46,690 nt of DNA from Labilithrix sp. (GTDB lineage: Bacteria; Myxococcota_A; Polyangia; Polyangiales; Polyangiaceae), in the NCBI GenBank assembly GCA_019637175.1, contig JAHBWD010000068.1:1-46690 (forward strand). Reading direction: 5' to 3'. This document shows positions 38,654-46,218 of the stretch, piece after piece (the stretch's first letter is position 1; every line of letters starts with the position of its first letter). Both the position numbers and the translations under genes were made by a program. The notes below the pieces were generated by a model that did no database searches, was not told the origin of the DNA, and saw only the letters and a list, made by a program, of their open reading frames with translations.

Positions 38654-38944
38654 TCACTTGGTGAAGACCGCGAGGACGTCGTCTTCGCGGAGGAGGACGA
38701 GGTCCTCGCCGTCGACCTTGACCTCGGTGCCCGTGTACTTGCCGAACAGGACCTTGTCGCCCGCCTTCACGTCGAGGGGGACGACCTTGCCGTTCTTGAG
38801 GATCGTTCCCGACCCGACCGCGACCACGACGCCCTCGAGCGGCTTCTCCTTCGCGGTGTCGGGGATGATGATGCCTCCCTTGGTCTTCTCCTCTTCCTGG
38901 GTGCGCTTGACGACGAGGCGATCGGAAAGGGGACGAATCTTCAT
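38654..38944 (-). CDS. groS: Co-chaperonin GroES (10 kDa)
   Basis: The 96-residue protein caps the GroEL chamber. It begins MKIRPLSDRLVVKR, contains the mobile loop EEEKTKGGIIIPDTA and ends with LREDDVLAVF. ATG 38944 is the conserved family start; an in-frame ATG five codons upstream is not needed. It is the first gene of the heat-shock operon controlled by the CIRCE operator 40 bp upstream. Confidence 0.97.
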   Translation of the reverse strand: MKIRPLSDRLVVKRTQEEEKTKGGIIIPDTAKEKPLEGVVVAVGSGTILKNGKVVPLDVKAGDKVLFGKYTGTEVKVDGEDLVLLREDDVLAVFTK

Positions 38945-38983
38945 GAGCTCTTCTCGCATGTTGAGCCGCGTTGCCGCGGGCTG

Positions 38984-39010
38984 TTAGCACTCGACCTGGG
39001 TGAGTGCCAG
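38984..39010. promoter_or_regulatory. CIRCE operator (HrcA site) of groES-groEL
   Basis: TTAGCACTC (38984-38992), a 9-base spacer and GAGTGCCAG (39002-39010) match the CIRCE consensus TTAGCACTC-N9-GAGTGCTAA in the whole left arm and six or seven of nine bases in the right arm. It lies just downstream of the predicted transcription start, where HrcA binding blocks transcription until heat shock. Confidence 0.93.
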
Positions 39011-39023
39011 ACTTTGGGGCGGC

Positions 39024-39051
39024 AACCTATGCGTTCGGGGAGCGGCGTCAA
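39024..39051 (-). promoter_or_regulatory. Sigma-70 promoter of groES-groEL
   Basis: On the minus strand, TTGACG (39051-39046) is followed after 16 bases by TAGGTT (39029-39024). The predicted start near 39017 puts the CIRCE operator at about +7 to +33, the arrangement seen in other HrcA-controlled operons. The rest of the 287-bp gap to the kinase gene shows no further feature. Confidence 0.75.
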
Positions 39052-39231
39052 GTCCCTCCGAGACCATGCTCTCGATCTTGGCGAGACCGTCGGGGCAGTG
39101 GGCCACGAGCGCGGGTCGCCTGAGGCGTTTCGGCCTCTGTGGGGCTGTCTTATTCTTCGCGATTTCAAGCTGTTGATTGCGGTCTGGCGGCATCTGGCAG
39201 GCATGTGCTCTGCATGGTAGGAGCGGGTGCG

Positions 39232-40698
39232 ATGGCCGCAGTACGGAAAGGTAGGACACGGTCCAAGGGCGACGGGCGCGACGGGCGCGGGCCCTGCCTC
39301 GTGCCGGGGCTCGAGCTGCGGGTCGGCCAGCTCGTCGCGGGCAAGTACCGCGTCGAGGCGCTGATCGGGACAGGCGCGTCGGGCGTCGTCCTCGCCGCGC
39401 ACCACATCCACATGCGGCGGCCGGTCAGCCTGAAGATCCTTGCCTCGTACACGGATGCGCAAGACGACGTGCTCGCCCGCCGCGTGAAGAAGGCGCGCGA
39501 CGCAGCCCGCCTCCGTGGTGAGCACGTGGCGCGCGTCGTCGACATCGGCGTGACGGAGCACGGGATGCCGTACGTCGCGTCGGAGGCGCTCGAGGGGATC
39601 ACCCTCGCCGACGAGATCGCGACGCGCGGCAAGCTCCCCGTGCAGGAGGCGGCGGCGCGCGCTCTCGAGATCTGCGAGGGCCTCGCGGAGGCGCACCCGC
39701 TCGGCCTCGTGCACGGCGATCTCAAGCCGGGCAACCTGTTCCTCGCCGAGCGAGACGGCGAGCGCGTGCTCAAGATCCTCGACTTCGGATCGACGAGCCC
39801 CATCGAGGCCATCGGCGATCAGAGCGCGTCGGCGTTCTTCGGATCGCCCGCGTTCCTCGCGCCGGAGCAGATCCGAGACGCGACGAAGCTCGACGCGCGC
39901 GCCGACGTCTGGGCCGTGGGCGTCTTGCTCCATCACATGATCTCCGGCGAGCTCCCCTTCTCGGCCGACACGGTCTCGGGCGTGCTCGTCGCGGTCGTCT
40001 ACGACAGCGCGCCGCTCTTGATCGACGCGCCCTACGAGCTCGCGAAGATCGTGCACCAGTGCCTCTCGAAGGATGCGGCGAGGCGCCCGGCCGACGTCGG
40101 CGAGCTCGCGGCGATGCTCGCGCCCTGGGCGCTCGGCGACGGCGCGCGCGCGTCGGCGCGCGTGCGCGCGCTGCTCGACGCTCCCTCGAGCCCGCCGGCG
40201 AGCGACGCGTCGGCGTCGGGATCGGTGCCTCCGATCTCGATCGAGGCGGAGCCGACGAAGCCTTCACGTCGCGTCGAGGTGCGGCGCAGACGAACGCGCG
40301 CGCACGCGATCGGCGCAGCGCTCTTGGCGGTGATCGCGTCGCTCGGCATCGTCGCGTGGACGACGGGGACGCCGACGAACGCGCCGGCTCCGGCCGCGCC
40401 GGCGATCGCGGAGCCGACCGCGCCTCCGATCACGGCGCCGTCCGCGTCGGCGCCGGTCGACGCGCCCAGCGCCGTGCCGACGATGCCGGCGCCGCCGCGC
40501 CCGACGTCGGTTCCGATTCCGGCGGAGGCGCCGGTCCCACAAGCGATCCCGCAGCGGATGACGCCGCGATCTCCGATCCGTCCCTTCCCTTCGGTGAAGC
40601 GGCCGCCGGCGCCGAGCGCGTCACCGCGCCCGCCGCCCATGCCGCCGCCGCGTTCCCATGAGCAGACGTACTACCGCAAGCTCTTCGATCGCAGGTAG
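39232..40698 (+). CDS. Membrane Ser/Thr protein kinase with HGD catalytic loop
   Basis: The 488-residue protein starts at ATG 39232 with AGGAG 8 bases upstream. The kinase domain (about 40-310) has GTGASGVV, Lys68 in SLKIL, DFG in KILDFGST and LAPEQI. The catalytic loop reads HGDLKPGN (161-168): the Arg before the catalytic Asp163 is replaced by Gly, so activation-loop phosphorylation may not be needed. One transmembrane helix (AIGAALLAVIASLGIVAW) lies near 364-383, followed by about 100 residues rich in Pro/Ala, probably extracytoplasmic, ending in YYRKLFDRR. The 3' end overlaps the next gene by 41 bases, implying co-expression. Confidence 0.92.
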   Translation: MAAVRKGRTRSKGDGRDGRGPCLVPGLELRVGQLVAGKYRVEALIGTGASGVVLAAHHIHMRRPVSLKILASYTDAQDDVLARRVKKARDAARLRGEHVARVVDIGVTEHGMPYVASEALEGITLADEIATRGKLPVQEAAARALEICEGLAEAHPLGLVHGDLKPGNLFLAERDGERVLKILDFGSTSPIEAIGDQSASAFFGSPAFLAPEQIRDATKLDARADVWAVGVLLHHMISGELPFSADTVSGVLVAVVYDSAPLLIDAPYELAKIVHQCLSKDAARRPADVGELAAMLAPWALGDGARASARVRALLDAPSSPPASDASASGSVPPISIEAEPTKPSRRVEVRRRRTRAHAIGAALLAVIASLGIVAWTTGTPTNAPAPAAPAIAEPTAPPITAPSASAPVDAPSAVPTMPAPPRPTSVPIPAEAPVPQAIPQRMTPRSPIRPFPSVKRPPAPSASPRPPPMPPPRSHEQTYYRKLFDRR

Positions 40699-41554
40699 GT
40701 TCGCGATCGTCGCGAGCCTCCTCGTCGCGTGTCACGAGCGCTCGGCGGCCGCCGAGCCTCCGCGCGCGGAGCCGTGCGCGGCCGAAGCTGCGCGCGTGCT
40801 CGACGCGCCCGCGGCGAGGATCCTCCAAGCGCTCGCGACGTGTCACGCGGCGCACGGCAAGACGGCGAGCGCGTGGGCGGAGCACCTCGAGGCGGCGACG
40901 CTCGCGCGACGCGAGATGCGCCTCGACGTCGAGCGGGTCGCCCTGCGCGCCGCGGCGTCGCTCGAGCCGCAGCTCGCGACGCTCGCGGTGCGTGTGCCCG
41001 CGGCGTGGGATCTCGAAGGGCTCGTGGTTCACCGCGACGGGATCGTGCTCGAGCGCGCCGCGTGGGGAACGGCCGCGCCGGTGGATCCTGGGGAGCATCG
41101 TGTCGCGGCGACGTTGCCGGGCAAGGCGGCGTGGGTCCGCACGGTGCACGTCCCTGCCCGTCCGGGTCCGCACGCGATCGACGTCGGTCCGTTCGAGGAT
41201 CCGCCTCCGGCCGTGGGCGCGGCGTCGCTGACGTCGGCGCCGGCGCCCGTCGACTACCCGATCGCGCCCGAGCCTCGTTTCGGCGCGCAGCGCACGGCCG
41301 GCGTCGTGCTCGGCGTCGTCGGCCTCGCGGGCCTCGGCGTCGGGACGTACTACGGCGTGCGCGCGCTCGATCTCGATGGAGACGACGCGAAGACATCGAC
41401 GACGATCGCGACCGCGAGCCTCGCCGCCGGCGGCGGCGCGCTCCTCCTCGGCGGCATCCTGCTCTTGACCGCGCCGAAGTCGCGCGCGCTCCGCGCGATC
41501 GACGTGACGGCGTCGCCGGCGGGCGCGAGCGTGGGCGTCCACGGAACTTTCTGA
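40658..41554 (+). CDS. PEGA-like membrane lipoprotein paired with kinase
   Basis: The 298-residue protein has a lipoprotein-type signal ending in LLVAC (Cys25) and an Ala-rich helical region with Cys (CAAEAARVLDAPAARILQAL). A PEGA-like beta domain follows (EGLVVHRDGIVLERAAWG, DPGEHRVAATLPGKAAW). Two hydrophobic helices (AGVVLGVVGLAGLGVGTYYG and TIATASLAAGGGALLLGGIL) precede a beta-like tail ending in GVHGTF. Domain order and length match the 291-residue protein at 6582-7457, though the sequences are diverged. The gene starts inside the kinase gene. It is likely a kinase partner at the envelope; that is inferred from repeated linkage. Confidence 0.78.
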   Translation: MSRRTTASSSIAGRFAIVASLLVACHERSAAAEPPRAEPCAAEAARVLDAPAARILQALATCHAAHGKTASAWAEHLEAATLARREMRLDVERVALRAAASLEPQLATLAVRVPAAWDLEGLVVHRDGIVLERAAWGTAAPVDPGEHRVAATLPGKAAWVRTVHVPARPGPHAIDVGPFEDPPPAVGAASLTSAPAPVDYPIAPEPRFGAQRTAGVVLGVVGLAGLGVGTYYGVRALDLDGDDAKTSTTIATASLAAGGGALLLGGILLLTAPKSRALRAIDVTASPAGASVGVHGTF

Positions 41555-41662
41555 CGCCGCGGATCCCCAAAATCTCCCGTGGAAGATCCTGGAAGAGGCC
41601 CGAGCACCTGAGCTGCCAGCGCTGAGGCGCGGCGTTGACGTCGGCCCAACGCGTGAGCATCC

Positions 41663-41690
41663 TTGACAACCTGAACGGCGCGGCTAAGGT
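41663..41690 (+). promoter_or_regulatory. Promoter of the tRNA-Gln/tRNA-Glu operon
   Basis: A perfect -35 box TTGACA (41663-41668) is followed after 16 bases by TAAGGT (41685-41690), about 45 bp before the tRNA-Gln 5' end. The remaining gap to the preceding gene (41555-41662) holds nothing recognisable. Confidence 0.65.
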
Positions 41691-41742
41691 GCGCGCCGCG
41701 TCGCCCCTCGGGGTAACGCACCGCCAGTGCTCCCGAATTCGA

Positions 41743-41813
41743 TGGGGGATCGTCTAATGGCAGGACGACGGATTCTGGCTCCGTCTATCTAGGTTCGAAT
41801 CCTAGTCCCCCAG
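41743..41813 (+). tRNA. tRNA-Gln (anticodon CUG)
   Basis: A full cloverleaf can be drawn: acceptor TGGGGGA/TCCCCCA, D stem GTC/GAC, anticodon stem ACGGA/TCCGT with loop TTCTGGC (anticodon CTG at 41775-41777), T stem CTAGG/CCTAG with loop TTCGAAT, and discriminator G. CCA is not encoded. Confidence 0.96.
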
Positions 41814-41852
41814 CTAGAGCTCTCTCTCTTCACCTCGAGGAAACGCATCACT

Positions 41853-41927
41853 GGCCCCATCGTCTAGCGGTTAGGACATCGGCCTCTCACGCCGGTAACG
41901 CGGGTTCGATTCCCGCTGGGGTCGCCA
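41853..41927 (+). tRNA. tRNA-Glu (anticodon CUC)
   Basis: The acceptor GGCCCCA/TGGGGTC (one G-U pair), anticodon stem CGGC/GCCG with loop CTCTCAC (anticodon CTC) and T arm CGGGTTCGATTCCCG are complete. Unlike the preceding tRNA-Gln, the 3' GCCA is encoded. The two genes are 39 bp apart and share one promoter and terminator. Confidence 0.97.
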
Positions 41928-41945
41928 AGAGCGACGTGAGAACTG

Positions 41946-41979
41946 GGGCAAGGTCTTGAAGACCTTGCCCTTTTGCTTT
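41946..41979 (+). terminator. Intrinsic terminator of the tRNA operon
   Basis: GGGCAAGGTCT-TGA-AGACCTTGCCC is a perfect 11-bp stem with a three-base loop, followed by TTTTGCTTT. It starts 18 bases after tRNA-Glu. Confidence 0.95.
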
Positions 41980-42003
41980 CTCGAACCAACTTCGATGCTG
42001 CGC

Positions 42004-42026
42004 TCGTCTCGAGGGTCGTCTCGAGG
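42004..42026. repeat. 11-bp direct repeat upstream of the MDMPI-like gene
   Basis: TCGTCTCGAGG occurs at 42004-42014 and 42016-42026, a 12-bp period, 21-43 bp before the ATG at 42047. It could be an operator of two adjacent half-sites; nothing else supports this. Confidence 0.35.
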
Positions 42027-42046
42027 CGTGTAGAGTCGACCGCGCC

Positions 42047-42868
42047 ATGGCCCCGCTCGTTGACGTCGAGACGCTTTCGCTCTTTCCAGATCTCAACGCC
42101 GGGCTCGTGGATCTGCTCTCGAGCCTCTCCGCCGACGAATGGCGGCGCCCGACCGTGCATCGCGATCGCGACGTGAAGGATCTCGCCTCGCATCTCCTCG
42201 ATACGGCCCTCCGTCGTCTCGCGATGCAACGAGACGGCTGGTTCGGCCCGGGGCCGGAGGCGTCCGACTGGGATGGCCTGGTGCGCTTCATCCAGCGCGC
42301 GAATCGCGAGTGGATGGACGCCGCGCGCCGCCTCAGTCCCCGCATTCTCGTCGAATGGATCCGCCGTACCGACGAGGAGCTCCTCGAGCTACTCCGAACG
42401 CTCCCGCCACACGGACGCGCGATCTTCTCGGTCGCATGGGCGGGCGAGGCCGAGTCCGAGAACTGGTTCGACGTCGCACGTGAGTACACCGAGCGTTGGC
42501 ACCATCAGCAGCAGATCCGCGATGCCGTGGGGCGCCCTGGATGCGCCGAGGCTCGCTTCCTGAATCCGGTGATCGCCACATTCGCGCGCGGTCTCCCGCA
42601 CGCCTATCGAAACGTCGATGCGTCTGTTGGAACCGCGGTAGACGTCGAGGTCGACGATGTCCGCTGGACGATCGTACGTGCAGACCCGGGATGGGTGCTC
42701 GCGCCGCCGTCTGTGCACGCCGCTGCGACGGTTGCGCTCTCCGGCTCCGACGCCTGGCGTCTTTGGACGAAGGGCATGTCGGCGGCCGAGGCACGGACGC
42801 GCGCTCGATCGGCCGGGCCGGACGCTTTGGTCGACCCCGTGTTCTCGTTCGTCGCCATCATGGCGTAG
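42047..42868 (+). CDS. DinB/MDMPI-fold (maleylpyruvate isomerase N-terminal domain-like) protein
   Basis: The 273-residue protein has the four-helix DinB-like fold of thiol-dependent metalloenzymes. The metal ligands are suggested by His in KDLASHLLDTALRR and the HH pair in EYTERWHHQQQIRDAVG, a signature of the TIGR03083/MDMPI group. The C-terminal third is a separate alpha/beta domain (VDVEVDDVRWTIVRADPGWV, ATVALSGSDAWRLWTKGMSA) resembling an SCP2-like fold, often found in this group. The substrate is unknown. Its codon use is less GC-biased than in genes before the tRNAs. The 230-bp gap after it shows no convincing gene. Confidence 0.8.
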   Translation: MAPLVDVETLSLFPDLNAGLVDLLSSLSADEWRRPTVHRDRDVKDLASHLLDTALRRLAMQRDGWFGPGPEASDWDGLVRFIQRANREWMDAARRLSPRILVEWIRRTDEELLELLRTLPPHGRAIFSVAWAGEAESENWFDVAREYTERWHHQQQIRDAVGRPGCAEARFLNPVIATFARGLPHAYRNVDASVGTAVDVEVDDVRWTIVRADPGWVLAPPSVHAAATVALSGSDAWRLWTKGMSAAEARTRARSAGPDALVDPVFSFVAIMA

Positions 42869-43098
42869 ACCGCGAGGATGCCCGCCCGCGGACTCGCGGT
42901 CCAGGTGACGAGATCCGCCAATCTTCGTCCTCGAGTCGTGCCTTCGACCGCGCTCGGGTCGGCCCCGACCACGGCAAGCTGACCGTGAACGCGTCGCTCG
43001 CGCCGGACTGCGAGCCGGAAAGGTCCGGCTCTGCTCACTCGAGGTGGGTGGAGCCACGGAGACGTTGCGTCCCTCGCGAGGCGTGGGACGATTCAAGC

Positions 43099-43338
43099 AT
43101 GCTGGAGCTACGTCCGAGCTGCGAGTGTTGCGATCGTGATCTTCCCCCCGACTCTCATGACGCCCGCATCTGTTCGTTCGAGTGCACCTTCTGCGCGGCC
43201 TGCGCCGACTCAACGCTGAAGGCAACGTGTCCGAACTGCGGAGGCGAGCTTGTCCCTCGCCCTCGCCGGCCGACGAGCAAGCTGGCGAACAACCCGCCGT
43301 CCACGCGCCGAGTCGTCCATCCGCACGGCTGCGCGTGA
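43099..43338 (+). CDS. DUF1272-family zinc-ribbon-like protein
   Basis: The 79-residue protein begins MLELRPSCECCDRDLPPDSH and continues ARICSFECTFCAACADSTL and CPNCGGELVPRPRRP. This is the DUF1272 pattern, with about nine Cys arranged as CxxC and CxC pairs suitable for zinc binding, followed by a basic tail. The function is unknown. It is probably cytoplasmic, as there is no signal peptide. The C-terminal PTSKLANNPPSTRR extension is non-conserved in my recollection of the family. Confidence 0.85.
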   Translation: MLELRPSCECCDRDLPPDSHDARICSFECTFCAACADSTLKATCPNCGGELVPRPRRPTSKLANNPPSTRRVVHPHGCA

Positions 43339-43567
43339 CGCTGCCCAAGCTCCCCGCCGTCGCCTCGATGGCGAGCGCAGAGGTTCCGAAAGGGCTATCG
43401 CGGCCGCCGCGCATCGACGCGCGAGGACGTGGAACCGCCAACCGCCCCCGCCGAGCATCGACCTCGCTATCACGAGGTCAGGAAAGGCGAGGTCGTCGGT
43501 TCTCTCTCTCCGACGCCCTCGCGGTCGACGGTCTGTCGATCCCGCCGCCTGGAGTGCAGGGGCACAT

Positions 43568-43706
43568 TCAACTAGGAGGAGCCGGAGCCGGCGCCCTGGT
43601 CGCGTCCGCCCCAATGGGCTTCCGCTCGCCATCGCGGGTGCACGTCGAGGTGTGGTCGCACGAATAGAGCTGCTCGTAGCCGCAGCCGCACACCATGATC
43701 ACGTTG
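43568..43706 (-). pseudogene. Fragment of a Cys-rich protein, 3' end only
   Basis: Downstream of the transposase remnant on the minus strand, about 45 codons read YNVIMVCGCGYEQLYSCDHT, then CTRDGERKPIG and an Ala/Pro tail to a TGA at 43570-43568. The spaced Cys (VCGCG, YSC, TSTC) resemble the end of a secreted Cys-rich protein and not a transposase. No start of its own is visible, so this looks like a truncated gene joined to the IS fossil. The 230 bp between it and the DUF1272 gene show no gene. Confidence 0.4.
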
Positions 43707-44152
43707 TAGCCCCGACGCGGATGAACTCCTTGAAGCCTTCGCGACGAGCTGCGGGGCGTTGTCCGAGATGATCCGCGGCGAGTGGCCGGGGAACTTCTCG
43801 CGCGCACGCTCGATGATGCACTCGACGTCCACCTCGGCCTTCTTCGAGGGCTTCTTGTTCCACCGATCGAGACGTCGCGTCGAGCATGATGAACGTCAAC
43901 CGCCGGTAGCCCTCGAGGGGGTTCGCGTCGAAGAAGTCGATGATCGTTCGCGATGATCGTTCGCCTCTCGTCGTCCGCGACCCAGTGATCACGCGGAACG
44001 AGCGCGTTGTGCTCGTTCGCCTTGCCGTTGCGCTTCTTCCAGTCGAAGAACGTCCCGCGGGCGACGACGAGCCATGCGACGAAGCGGTCGGCGGCGAGCT
44101 CGGTCTTGGTCGACGGACGCACGTACTCCTCGCTGACCTCCGTGATGATCAA
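43707..44152 (-). pseudogene. Decayed IS3-family (rve integrase) transposase
   Basis: Segments recognisable as one transposase lie in different frames. They are: FFDWKKRNGKANEHNALVPR at the N-terminal side; then, after a frameshift near 43950, DFFDANPLEGYRRLTFIMLD; then RWNKKPSKK running directly into VDVECIIERAREKFPG, SPRIISDNAPQLVAK; then after another shift GFKEFIRV. In an intact relative about 20 residues separate LDA from RWNKK, and about 50 residues with the first catalytic Asp lie after PSKK; both blocks are missing. Only the second catalytic Asp (SDNAP) is left. The element is dead, and no terminal inverted repeats were identified. Confidence 0.85.
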
Positions 44153-44238
44153 TCACGCACTCGCGGTCTGCCGCGAATCTCCATCATGGCTCCTGGAGAC
44201 TGAGGCTAGTCTCCCCCACCGAGAATGCGGAGGAACGA

Positions 44239-45342
44239 TTGCGCAACGGGCCTCTCCTGTCCGTCATGGTCATCTCGTTGGCGTCGTGTAGACCACGGCC
44301 GGAATCGGTCGTGACGGCAGATGCCTCGCCCCCTTCATCCGAAGAGCTCTGCGCGGGTGGTCCTCGAAACCTGGCCCTAGTGAACCGTCTCGAGGCTGCT
44401 CACGACGCGCGTGCGTCCGAGCTTCAGAGTCTGATCCTAGGCTCGACCAAACGGGTCATCAGCGCGGACGGCGGTGATGCTTTGACGGTCGAGGAACTCC
44501 GTGGTTACCCCCTGTGTCCGGCGTCTTCCGAGACGGTGATTCAAGATCGCGTGTCGCGTGCGCTCGATGCGTTGTTCACGAAGAAGGAGGCTCGCCCGCA
44601 CCGTGACATGCGCGCGAAAGTCGTCGCGAGCGTTGGTTGCGAGGAGGCGGGTAGGCTCCTCGTGTCGCTACGACTTGGACTGGGAATCGGCGAGAGCGTG
44701 CAAGCGACGTATCAAGTCGACGACCGAAGCGCGAAGCTCGTCGTCGACGGACTCGCGCTCGCACACGCCGACCTGGACGGCGACGGTCACCGTGACGTGA
44801 TCTGGCACGCCCCCGATCGCCACATCGCCGTGCGCTTCACGGGTAGCGAGAAGACGCTGAAGACGCCGTTGAACGTGCCAGAGTATGGGGACACGGATTA
44901 CTCTTTTGCGGGAGCGCCTTCCCTCAAGAGCGCCTTCGCGATGGTCCGCGCGTACAAGACGTTCAACCGAAGTTTCAGCGTCGAGGAGCGTCTACGTTGG
45001 GACGGCAAGCAGTTCGTCGTCGTGGACCGACTGACCGACGACGACTTCGAGGCGCGGTATGAGGTGGCTCGGGAACGTGAGCTCGCCGTGCTCGACGATT
45101 CCGTGTTCGGAGGTTTCGGCAAGCTCCGCGTCGATCTCGAACATTGCGCCAGCCTCACCACGATCGACGCCGCGTGTACCTCCGTGTTCGAGAGTGCAGC
45201 GAGCACCCTGACGAAAGGCGGCATCGCAGATTCCGACGCCCGCGCGGGCCTCCGGTCCTATCTCGGCTGGCAACAGTGCCCGCGAACGTCCGCGACCGGC
45301 GCGCCGAAAGCATCCGCATCCCTCGACGGAGCGCGCCGCTAG
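44239..45342 (+). CDS. Lipoprotein with FG-GAP-like calcium motif
   Basis: A TTG at 44239 follows GGAGG by 5 bases and opens MRNGPLLSVMVISLASC, a lipoprotein signal with Cys17; no ATG gives one. The mature 350-residue protein has an FG-GAP/EF-hand-like loop, ALAHADLDGDGHRDVIWH, between beta strands (SVQATYQVDDRSAKLVVDGL, HIAVRFTGSEKTL), as in repeat-propeller proteins. Helical ends contain Cys pairs (LCPASS, HCASL, DAACTS). I recognise no family beyond this motif. It has a mixed codon bias and stands alone in the accessory region. Confidence 0.68.
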   Translation: MRNGPLLSVMVISLASCRPRPESVVTADASPPSSEELCAGGPRNLALVNRLEAAHDARASELQSLILGSTKRVISADGGDALTVEELRGYPLCPASSETVIQDRVSRALDALFTKKEARPHRDMRAKVVASVGCEEAGRLLVSLRLGLGIGESVQATYQVDDRSAKLVVDGLALAHADLDGDGHRDVIWHAPDRHIAVRFTGSEKTLKTPLNVPEYGDTDYSFAGAPSLKSAFAMVRAYKTFNRSFSVEERLRWDGKQFVVVDRLTDDDFEARYEVARERELAVLDDSVFGGFGKLRVDLEHCASLTTIDAACTSVFESAASTLTKGGIADSDARAGLRSYLGWQQCPRTSATGAPKASASLDGARR

Positions 45343-45624
45343 ACACGACCAGAAGCGTCAAGCCGTGCGTCTAGGCCGGTCCCCGACACTCGGATCAGCC
45401 CGGTGCCGATCGATCCAGGAGGTGGTTCAGACGCTGGGTTTCTTCTCGACCGTCGCCGCCGTCGTCGTCTCTCCGTCGACGCACGATCCCGCCGGTTCCT
45501 CGGTGGTCAAGCGAACGGCCCGTCCGTCGCGTGGCGTCGAGCCAAGACTCTGGAAGGATTCCTACGGCAACGTAGAAGCGCGATTGGGTTGCGCGTGCTA
45601 CGCAGTCTCTGCATGCGCCGCATC

Positions 45625-46005
45625 ATGTACATCGAGAACAAGAGCGACCGTCTCGAAGGCGACGGCCGCATCGGTTGGGTCGAGCTCTCGAGGTCGGGTC
45701 GCACGTACCACTATCGAGGTCGTCATCTGGCGAAGACGAAGAGCGGCTACAAGTACAACTGCGTCGACGAGGAGACCGGCGAGCCCTACTGGGTCTCCGG
45801 CCCGCACAAGGATGGCGCCGACAGGCTCTACGGCGGGATCGTTCACATCGATGACGACGCTCGCGTGGAGTACTGGACGCGCATCCGCGAGGTTCCTTCG
45901 TGCGTCGAGCAGAGTGAGTACCGGGCCGGCGCATCAACACGAACAGCCGGCACGACGCGCCGGAATGAGCGTCGCGCGCGGGGCGGCGCCGCGTCATCCA
46001 GGTAG
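45625..46005 (+). CDS. Short conserved protein, often mislabelled as a DXP synthase
   Basis: The 126-residue protein begins MYIENKSDRLEGDGRIGWVE and continues GRTYHYRGRHLAKTKSGYKY, DEETGEPYWVSGPHKDGADR and LYGGIVHIDDDARVEYWTRI. I recall this as a widespread small bacterial family; some database entries call it 1-deoxy-D-xylulose-5-phosphate synthase, but it is far too short and lacks thiamine-diphosphate motifs. The function is unknown. After EVPSCVEQSEYRAG the tail turns low-complexity and Arg-rich, possibly a non-native extension. An in-frame ATG four codons earlier (45613) is an alternative start. The 282 bp upstream show no gene. Confidence 0.72.
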   Translation: MYIENKSDRLEGDGRIGWVELSRSGRTYHYRGRHLAKTKSGYKYNCVDEETGEPYWVSGPHKDGADRLYGGIVHIDDDARVEYWTRIREVPSCVEQSEYRAGASTRTAGTTRRNERRARGGAASSR

Positions 46006-46218
46006 GTCAGCCGTCGACCGACTCCCGGTCGAGGCGGCTGCTCCACAGAGCGCTTCAGGCGGAAAGTCGCGACCCGAAGCCTCGCGAAGGAGGACGAGAT
46101 CGTCGGCTTCACCCACTTCCCTGGTCCCGACACCGCCTCCCGGCGCCAATAGCGACTCGCCGTGCTCGACGCGGATGAGCTGATTCTCGACGCGAGCGAC
46201 GCAGAGAAGAGTCGATGA
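46006..46218 (+). pseudogene. Coding-like frame interrupted by TAG, coupled to the next gene
   Basis: In the frame that ends with the TGA at 46216-46218, the segment ERFRRKVATRSLAKEDEIVG, FTHFPGPDTASRRQ, TAG (46150-46152), RLAVLDADELILDASDAEKS is strongly GC3-biased on both sides of the stop. The final TGA overlaps the next gene's ATG as ATGA, the normal coupling arrangement here. A single CAG-to-TAG change would explain the stop. A further in-frame TAG at 46003-46005 closes the preceding gene. The protein family is not recognised. Confidence 0.4.

Noticed and set aside
39195..39209. TGGCAGGCATGTGCT as a sigma-54 promoter for the third kinase
   Set aside because: GG and GC are separated by nine bases instead of the required ten, and the -12 element lacks TTGC.
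38984..39259. Minus-strand 91-residue frame over the CIRCE region
   Set aside because: It covers the promoter and operator of groES, shows no domain, and its codon pattern is not that of the neighbours.
41853..41927. Attachment-site duplication of the tRNA-Glu 3' end
   Set aside because: No second copy of the T-arm/acceptor sequence was found between 41928 and 46690.
42869..43098. Degenerate gene between the MDMPI-like and DUF1272 genes
   Set aside because: A short run DHGKLTVNASLAPDCEPE reads well but has no start, no clear family and is too short to support.
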